Part shown: positions 59,894-64,000 of the stretch, piece by piece | Layout: each line of letters starts with the position of its first letter | Position numbering within the stretch: position 1 is the stretch's first letter | Source of the DNA: Hyphomicrobiales bacterium | Lineage (GTDB): Bacteria > Pseudomonadota > Alphaproteobacteria > Rhizobiales > Rhizobiaceae | Assembly (NCBI GenBank): GCA_900466605.1 | Contig: UBMU01000042.1 | Location: 1-64,000 of the forward strand | Direction of reading: 5' to 3' | DNA: 64,000 bases | The notes under the pieces: model-generated | What the model was told of the DNA's origin: nothing | Database searches by the model: none | What the model saw: the letters and a program-made list of their open reading frames with translations, nothing else | Made by a program: the position numbers and the translations under genes

Positions 59894-61042
59894 TTGAAGA
59901 TCGTTGATATAAACGTGCGCGTCTTTGCCCACACGACCTATCGCCACGCCGACACGGCAGGACATGCCCATCCCGGGCCGGCTCACAAGGTCAACCTTGC
60001 GCTGCTGACTGTTGTCGCGGACGATGGCACCGAGGGATACTGCTTTTCTCCGCCCGAGATCGTTCGTCCGCATGTTCTCGACAAGTTCATCAAGAAGGTA
60101 CTGATCGGCCAGGATCCGTTCGATCGCGAACGACTTTGGCAGGAACTCGCCCATTGGCAGCGCGGCAGTGCTGCGCAACTCACCGATCGGACCCTTGCAA
60201 TCGTCGACTGCGCGCTATGGGACCTCGCCGGACGCAAGCTCCACATCCCCGTCCACAAACTTATCGGCGGGTATCGCGACAAGGTGCGGGCCTACGGGTC
60301 GATCATGTGTGGCGATGAGCTCGAGGGCGGCCTTGCGACTCCGGAAGATTACGGGCGCTTTGCAGAAAAGCTGGTGAAACGCGGCTACAAGGGCATCAAG
60401 CTGCATACATGGATGCCACCGGTCTCATGGGCACCCGATGTGAAGATGGATCTTAAGGCTTGCGCGGCCGTTCGCGAGGCCGTTGGTCCCGATATCCACC
60501 TCATGATCGATGCGTTCCACTGGTATAGCCGAACCGACGCGCTCGAACTCGGCAAGGGCCTGGAGAAGTTGAGTTTCGACTGGATCGAAGAGCCGATGGA
60601 CGAGCAAAGCTCCGCCTCCTACGCTTGGCTTGCCGCCAATCTCGACATTCCCGTTCTGGGCCCCGAAAGCGCAGGTGGAAAGCACTTCAGTCGCGCCGAG
60701 TGGATCACGTCGAATGCCTGCGACATTCTGCGGACAGGCGTGCACGACGTCGGTGGCATCGGCCCTGCAATGAAGTCGATGCATCTTGCGGAGTCCTTCG
60801 GCATGAATTGCGAAATTCATGGCAACGGCGCTCCGAACCTGATCGTTGCCGCATGCAGCAAGAATGCCAAGTGGTACGAGCGCGGCCTCTTGCATCCGTT
60901 CCTCGAGTATGACGACGGCTTCGAATATCTGAACGCGCTCGTCGATCCCATGGACGAAGACGGCTATGTCCACCTTTCCGACAAGCCTGGCCTTGGAGAA
61001 GACATCAACTTCGCCTTCATCGAAGCAAACTTGGTGGCATGA
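59894..61042 (+). CDS. Enolase-superfamily acid-sugar dehydratase (mandelate racemase-like)
   Basis: The 382-residue protein has an N-terminal capping domain and a TIM barrel. Metal ligands are Asp in LMIDAFHWY, Glu in DWIEEPMDE and Glu in LGPESAGG. The base motif is KGIKLHT on strand 2. His in EIHGNGAP and Asp in VHDVGG form the expected dyad. Members dehydrate or epimerise acid sugars. With KdgD, a galactarate- or glucarate-type substrate is likely but not proven. The start is TTG at 59894 (GGAGGAG 5 bases before), the first codon giving the normal N-terminus MKIVDINVRVF; an earlier ATG gives an unlikely extension. Confidence 0.8.
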   Translation: MKIVDINVRVFAHTTYRHADTAGHAHPGPAHKVNLALLTVVADDGTEGYCFSPPEIVRPHVLDKFIKKVLIGQDPFDRERLWQELAHWQRGSAAQLTDRTLAIVDCALWDLAGRKLHIPVHKLIGGYRDKVRAYGSIMCGDELEGGLATPEDYGRFAEKLVKRGYKGIKLHTWMPPVSWAPDVKMDLKACAAVREAVGPDIHLMIDAFHWYSRTDALELGKGLEKLSFDWIEEPMDEQSSASYAWLAANLDIPVLGPESAGGKHFSRAEWITSNACDILRTGVHDVGGIGPAMKSMHLAESFGMNCEIHGNGAPNLIVAACSKNAKWYERGLLHPFLEYDDGFEYLNALVDPMDEDGYVHLSDKPGLGEDINFAFIEANLVA

Positions 61043-61070
61043 ACATGATGGGCTGGCGAAGTGTCCTTTG

Positions 61071-62129
61071 TCAGCCCTTTAGCACTGCATCGAGCCAGTT
61101 GAGCGCCGCGTCCTGTTCGGGAACGGGAAACTCGTGACCGCCGTGCCAGATTGCCGTCGTCAGATTTTGCGCCCCCTGCCCCTCAGACCAAAGCTCATGC
61201 AGTCGGGCGAAGGCCGTCTCGACGACGGCTGGCGGGAAATGCCGGTCCTGGCGCCCACTGAGAAAGTAACCTGGCTTCGGTGCGGCAAGGCCGGCAAAGT
61301 CGGGATAGTCCAGTTTGCCGGCGACTTGTGGATGCAGCATGTAGAATGCCGACTGCCCGCGCAACTGGTTGCTTCCCGTCTGCATAAGCCCGTTCAATGT
61401 GCCCATCCAGCTGATTGCACAGAAGGCGGCAATATCGGCAGAAAGCGCAGCGACCTGCCAGGCCCGGTAGCCACCAAAGGAAAATCCGAAACTTGCCACG
61501 CGCTTTTCATCAACCTCTGGAAGCGCGCCAAGAAATCGGGCGGCTGCGATATCCTCCATGGCAACGACTGAGGCAAGTGAAACACCGAACTGCATTAGGT
61601 TGGCAGCCAGTGCCTGCTGCGCGTCGTATCCGTTGCCGCAACGGCTTGACCAGCCGAGCGCATCGACGCTGAGGACGACATAACCGCGCCGCGCCGCCTC
61701 CTCTGCAGGAAAGCGCCCGCCGTAGAAACGATCTGCCCACGCCCGCGCCGCCTTCCGCATCGGATTATCAGATGGCGGGGGGATCACCTTTTCCTTGCCT
61801 ATATCAAAGGTGGCACCGTGATCATGGAACATCAACAAGGCTGGAGCAGGTGTCCGTCGGTGTGGCAGGAGAAGATGGGCCTCAGCTACCTCGCCATTGG
61901 AAAAGCGGAGGCTCAGACGTTTGCCGGCATAAGACGAGCAATCCCACTGCTCCATCATTTCGACGTGGTCGACGTGGCATACGTCAGGATCGATCGATTG
62001 TACGACATAGGCGAATGTCGAGGAACGCCACGTCGCAAAATCGACTGCAGCGGCTCCAAACCTCAACGGAAATCCTGACGCGTCGCGATGGCGTCGAGCG
62101 ATTGGCGCGAGATTGTCACGATCGATCAT
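61071..62129 (-). CDS. Alpha/beta hydrolase (acetyl-xylan-esterase/dienelactone-hydrolase-like)
   Basis: The 352-residue protein has a nucleophile elbow GFSFGGY (Ser near 212), an acid in SGRQDRHF and a His in WHGGHEFP. N-terminal features are as in esterases of the carbohydrate-esterase type ('LLPHRRTPAPALLMFHDHGA'). No signal peptide, so it is cytoplasmic. It probably removes ester groups from imported sugars or oligouronates. It is convergent with the enolase-family gene and follows the ABC transporter genes on the same strand. Confidence 0.75.
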   Translation of the reverse strand: MIDRDNLAPIARRHRDASGFPLRFGAAAVDFATWRSSTFAYVVQSIDPDVCHVDHVEMMEQWDCSSYAGKRLSLRFSNGEVAEAHLLLPHRRTPAPALLMFHDHGATFDIGKEKVIPPPSDNPMRKAARAWADRFYGGRFPAEEAARRGYVVLSVDALGWSSRCGNGYDAQQALAANLMQFGVSLASVVAMEDIAAARFLGALPEVDEKRVASFGFSFGGYRAWQVAALSADIAAFCAISWMGTLNGLMQTGSNQLRGQSAFYMLHPQVAGKLDYPDFAGLAAPKPGYFLSGRQDRHFPPAVVETAFARLHELWSEGQGAQNLTTAIWHGGHEFPVPEQDAALNWLDAVLKG

Positions 62130-62191
62130 CGGCCTTCATTCGCATGCCGGGACATGCGAACCCTTCAACGATTGCGCCGCTTGGCGCCAGT

Positions 62192-62950
62192 TCAAACCGC
62201 CTGATCGTATTCGACACTGGCCCGGATCAATTCCCTTGCGTAGGGATCGGTAGCCTGCCCCGTCGAAAGGACCTCGCGGTCCAGGATCTCGACGATGCGT
62301 CCATGCTGCATGACCGCCAGCCGGTCGCACATATGGTCGACCACCGCGAGATCATGCGAGACGAAGAGATAGGTCAGCCCCTTGCGCGTTCTCAGCTCGG
62401 AGAGGAGGTTTAGGACTTCGGCCTGAACGGAGACATCAAGGGCCGAGGTTGGCTCGTCAAGAAGCAGGACGGAAGGATCGAGGATGAGTGCGCGTGCTAT
62501 GGCAACGCGCTGGCGTTGCCCACCCGAGAGCTCGTGCGGATAGCGCTGCAGAAAGGCCGGGGTTAGCCCGACGTCGATGAGAGCCCGCTCCATGCGCTCT
62601 TGATGGCGATCCATACGCTGAATACGCAAGGGCTCCCGCAGTGCGGTTCGGATCGACTGGCGCGGATGAAGTGACCCGTAGGGGTCTTGAAAAACCATCT
62701 GGACGGTACGGCAGTACTCGTCCTGAGGCGTATCGCGGACGGCCTTGTTGTTGATCGCAATCCTACCATCCCACGCATTCAGCAGGCGGGCGACACACCG
62801 CAGGACTGTCGATTTGCCGGAGCCCGATTCTCCAACGAGCCCGAACGATTCACCCTTGTCGACGGTGAAGTTCACACCCCCGAGAATGCGCTTTGCGTGC
62901 ACGCCAAGGCCGAGCGAAATGGATAGGTCCTGAATCTCGATCGCGCTCAT
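62192..62950 (-). CDS. Opp/Dpp-family ABC transporter ATP-binding protein (OppF-like)
   Basis: The 252-residue ATPase has Walker A GESGSGKST (about 37-45), signature LSGGQRQRVAIAR, Walker B VLLLDEPTSALD and His in LFVSHDLAVVDH. It pairs with the ATPase upstream (ATGA overlap). Opp/Dpp-type importers in rhizobia carry peptides or oligosaccharides; next to uronate genes, oligogalacturonide or other sugar uptake is likely. Confidence 0.92.
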   Translation of the reverse strand: MSAIEIQDLSISLGLGVHAKRILGGVNFTVDKGESFGLVGESGSGKSTVLRCVARLLNAWDGRIAINNKAVRDTPQDEYCRTVQMVFQDPYGSLHPRQSIRTALREPLRIQRMDRHQERMERALIDVGLTPAFLQRYPHELSGGQRQRVAIARALILDPSVLLLDEPTSALDVSVQAEVLNLLSELRTRKGLTYLFVSHDLAVVDHMCDRLAVMQHGRIVEILDREVLSTGQATDPYARELIRASVEYDQAV

Positions 62951-63798
62951 GGTGTAGCCTCCACTGTTGCGACATTGATGGTCTGGCCGCGGCTCAAGAC
63001 AGGCAGCGGGCGGCGGTCACCGCCGATGTGGGGCTGTGCTGCCAGCAATCCGCGCGTGTAGGGATGCTCGGCGTTCTTCAGATCACGCGCCTGCCGTTCC
63101 TCGACAAACTCGCCCGACCGCATTACCAGAACGCGGTCACAGAAATTGCGCACCAGGTTAAGGTCGTGGCTGATCATGATCAGCCCAATGCCCTTACTGA
63201 TCACCAGGTCATTGAGGATCTTCAAAACCTGCATGCGTACGGTAACATCGAGCGCCGAGGTCGGCTCATCGGCGATGATCAGCTCAGGCTCGGGGATCAA
63301 CATCATCGCGATCATGATGCGTTGTCCCATCCCGCCCGAAACCTCGTGCGGGTAAAGACCGAACACCCGCTCAGGATCACGGATCTGCACCGCCTCCAGC
63401 ATTTCCAGCGTGCGTTGCTTGGCCGCGCTGCGTGAGGCGGAGCTGTGTATGCGATAGGCTTCCGCAACCTGATCGCCGACCCGGTGGACTGGATTGAGAG
63501 AAAATTTCGGGTCCTGCAAGATCATCGACATTCGGCGGCCGCGGACCTGCAACATCTCTTTCTCGCGGCAGGTCAGCAGATCGGTTTCACCGAATTGCAT
63601 CCGCTCGGCGGTAATTTTGGCCGTCGGCAACAACTTCAGGAGCGCCCGACCGATGGTCGATTTTCCCGATCCGGATTCACCAACGATGCCGAGCCGCTCT
63701 TGCCCGAGCGAAAACGAGATTCCCTTGACAACCGGGTTGTCACCTTTGCGGCCGCGGTAGCTGACATGCAGATTGCGGACATCGAGGAGATTGGCCAT
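62947..63798 (-). CDS. Opp/Dpp-family ABC transporter ATP-binding protein (OppD-like)
   Basis: The 283-residue ATPase has Walker A GESGSGKST, a variant signature VSGGMGQRIMIAM, Walker B LIIADEPTSALD and His in IMISHDLNLVRNF. The C-terminal 'AEHPYTRGLLAAQPHIGG' is the usual Opp/Dpp tail. The ATG at 63798 gives the normal N-terminus (NLLDVRNLHVSYRG); a longer frame upstream overlaps the permease and is not needed. Confidence 0.92.
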   Translation of the reverse strand: MANLLDVRNLHVSYRGRKGDNPVVKGISFSLGQERLGIVGESGSGKSTIGRALLKLLPTAKITAERMQFGETDLLTCREKEMLQVRGRRMSMILQDPKFSLNPVHRVGDQVAEAYRIHSSASRSAAKQRTLEMLEAVQIRDPERVFGLYPHEVSGGMGQRIMIAMMLIPEPELIIADEPTSALDVTVRMQVLKILNDLVISKGIGLIMISHDLNLVRNFCDRVLVMRSGEFVEERQARDLKNAEHPYTRGLLAAQPHIGGDRRPLPVLSRGQTINVATVEATP

Positions 63799-63808
63799 GT
63801 GTCGTTCC

Positions 63809-64000
63809 TCACTTCTGCTTCGGGTCAAGCACGTCGCGAAGACCGTCGCCCAACAGGTTGAAAGCAAGACTGACGACGAGGATCGCGCCGCCTGGAAACG
63901 CAACGAGCCACCAGTTGTCCAGCATGTAGCGTCGACCTGTCGCCATCATTGCACCCCATTCCGGCAAGGGGGGCTGTGCGCCAAGACCGAGAAAGCCAAG
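63809..64000 (-). CDS. Opp/Dpp-family ABC permease (DppC-like), C-terminal fragment at window edge
   Basis: The minus strand from the right edge to 63809 encodes the last 63 residues of a DppC-type permease: 'LGFLGLGAQPPLPEWGAMM', 'YMLDNWWLVAFPGGAILVV' and the end 'LLGDGLRDVLDPKQK'. It stops 10 bases before the OppD-like start. The 5' part lies outside the window. Confidence 0.9.
   Translation of the reverse strand, partial: LGFLGLGAQPPLPEWGAMMATGRRYMLDNWWLVAFPGGAILVVSLAFNLLGDGLRDVLDPKQK

Noticed and set aside
61050..61077. Bidirectional terminator between the enolase-family gene and the hydrolase gene
   Set aside because: GGGCTG and CAGCCC can pair but over a 16-base loop with a weak T run, and the hairpin overlaps the hydrolase stop codon. 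Not strong enough to list.
1..64000. CRISPR arrays, tRNA, rRNA or an integrase gene
   Set aside because: Looked for on both strands by eye. No regular repeat-spacer pattern, no cloverleaf with a CCA end, and no tyrosine or serine recombinase motif was found, so the integration model relies on acnB homology alone.

Overview
The window is high-GC alphaproteobacterial DNA, most likely Rhizobiaceae (Rhizobium, Agrobacterium, Ensifer or a relative). The signs are FrcA-type single-domain sugar ABC ATPases, a ribitol catabolic operon, a KduI/KduD/KdgF/KdgD uronate operon and rhizobial gene style. No rRNA, tRNA or CRISPR array was seen. The organism is inferred from gene content only.

Layout. (1) 1-830: the first 19 codons of a LysR regulator, an XRE regulator and a terminator. 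(2) 831-1980: a 5'-truncated, nonsense-mutated copy of the 3' part of acnB. (3) 2317-5860 (+): a TPR-CHAT caspase-like protease overlapping a small Trypco/Pepco-like protein. (4) 6152-41327 (-): an extracellular contractile injection system (eCIS, Afp/PVC-like) of about 35 kb. In transcription order it encodes a receiver-like protein, DUF4255 terminator, carboxypeptidase-regulatory-like protein, two sheath/tube pairs, a DUF5908-like small protein, LysM protein, split VgrG-type spike, a hydrophobic unknown, gp25, gpJ, a propeller/gpI protein, three fibre or adaptor proteins sharing an N-terminal domain, two small proteins, a probable tape measure and an AAA+ ATPase. The last three genes encode a 2280-residue effector and two putative immunity proteins. 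(5) 41453-42154: a NarL-type regulator cut off from the eCIS operon by a strong terminator. (6) 42699-49642: ribitol uptake and catabolism with a divergent LacI regulator and a 36-bp palindromic operator. (7) 49909-50529: a LysE exporter. (8) 51046-53835: intact acnB. (9) 54085-55584: a HAD phosphatase and a small unknown gene. (10) 55861-64000: uronate/aldarate genes around a GntR regulator, an esterase-like hydrolase and part of an Opp/Dpp-type ABC transporter.

The main observation is that regions 3-7 lie between two directly oriented copies of the acnB 3' part: a remnant on the left and the intact gene on the right. This is the arrangement left when a circular element carrying a 5'-truncated acnB allele integrates by a single homologous crossover. 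The copies differ mostly at third codon positions, which suggests two separately selected alleles. I therefore read about 2.0-51 kb as an acquired island.

The most unusual genes are the terminal eCIS cargo and its neighbour. The effector has an Ala/Pro-rich and coiled-coil N-terminal part, annexin-type repeats with the type II calcium-site spacing, a hydrophobic membrane-active-looking segment, and a C-terminal domain with the PD-(D/E)XK nuclease pattern. It is translationally coupled to the eCIS ATPase and to two downstream ORFs. A CHAT protease module converges on the end of this operon. Together they suggest a calcium/membrane-dependent nuclease delivered by a contractile particle, with a linked protease that may process cargo or act as a separate defence module.
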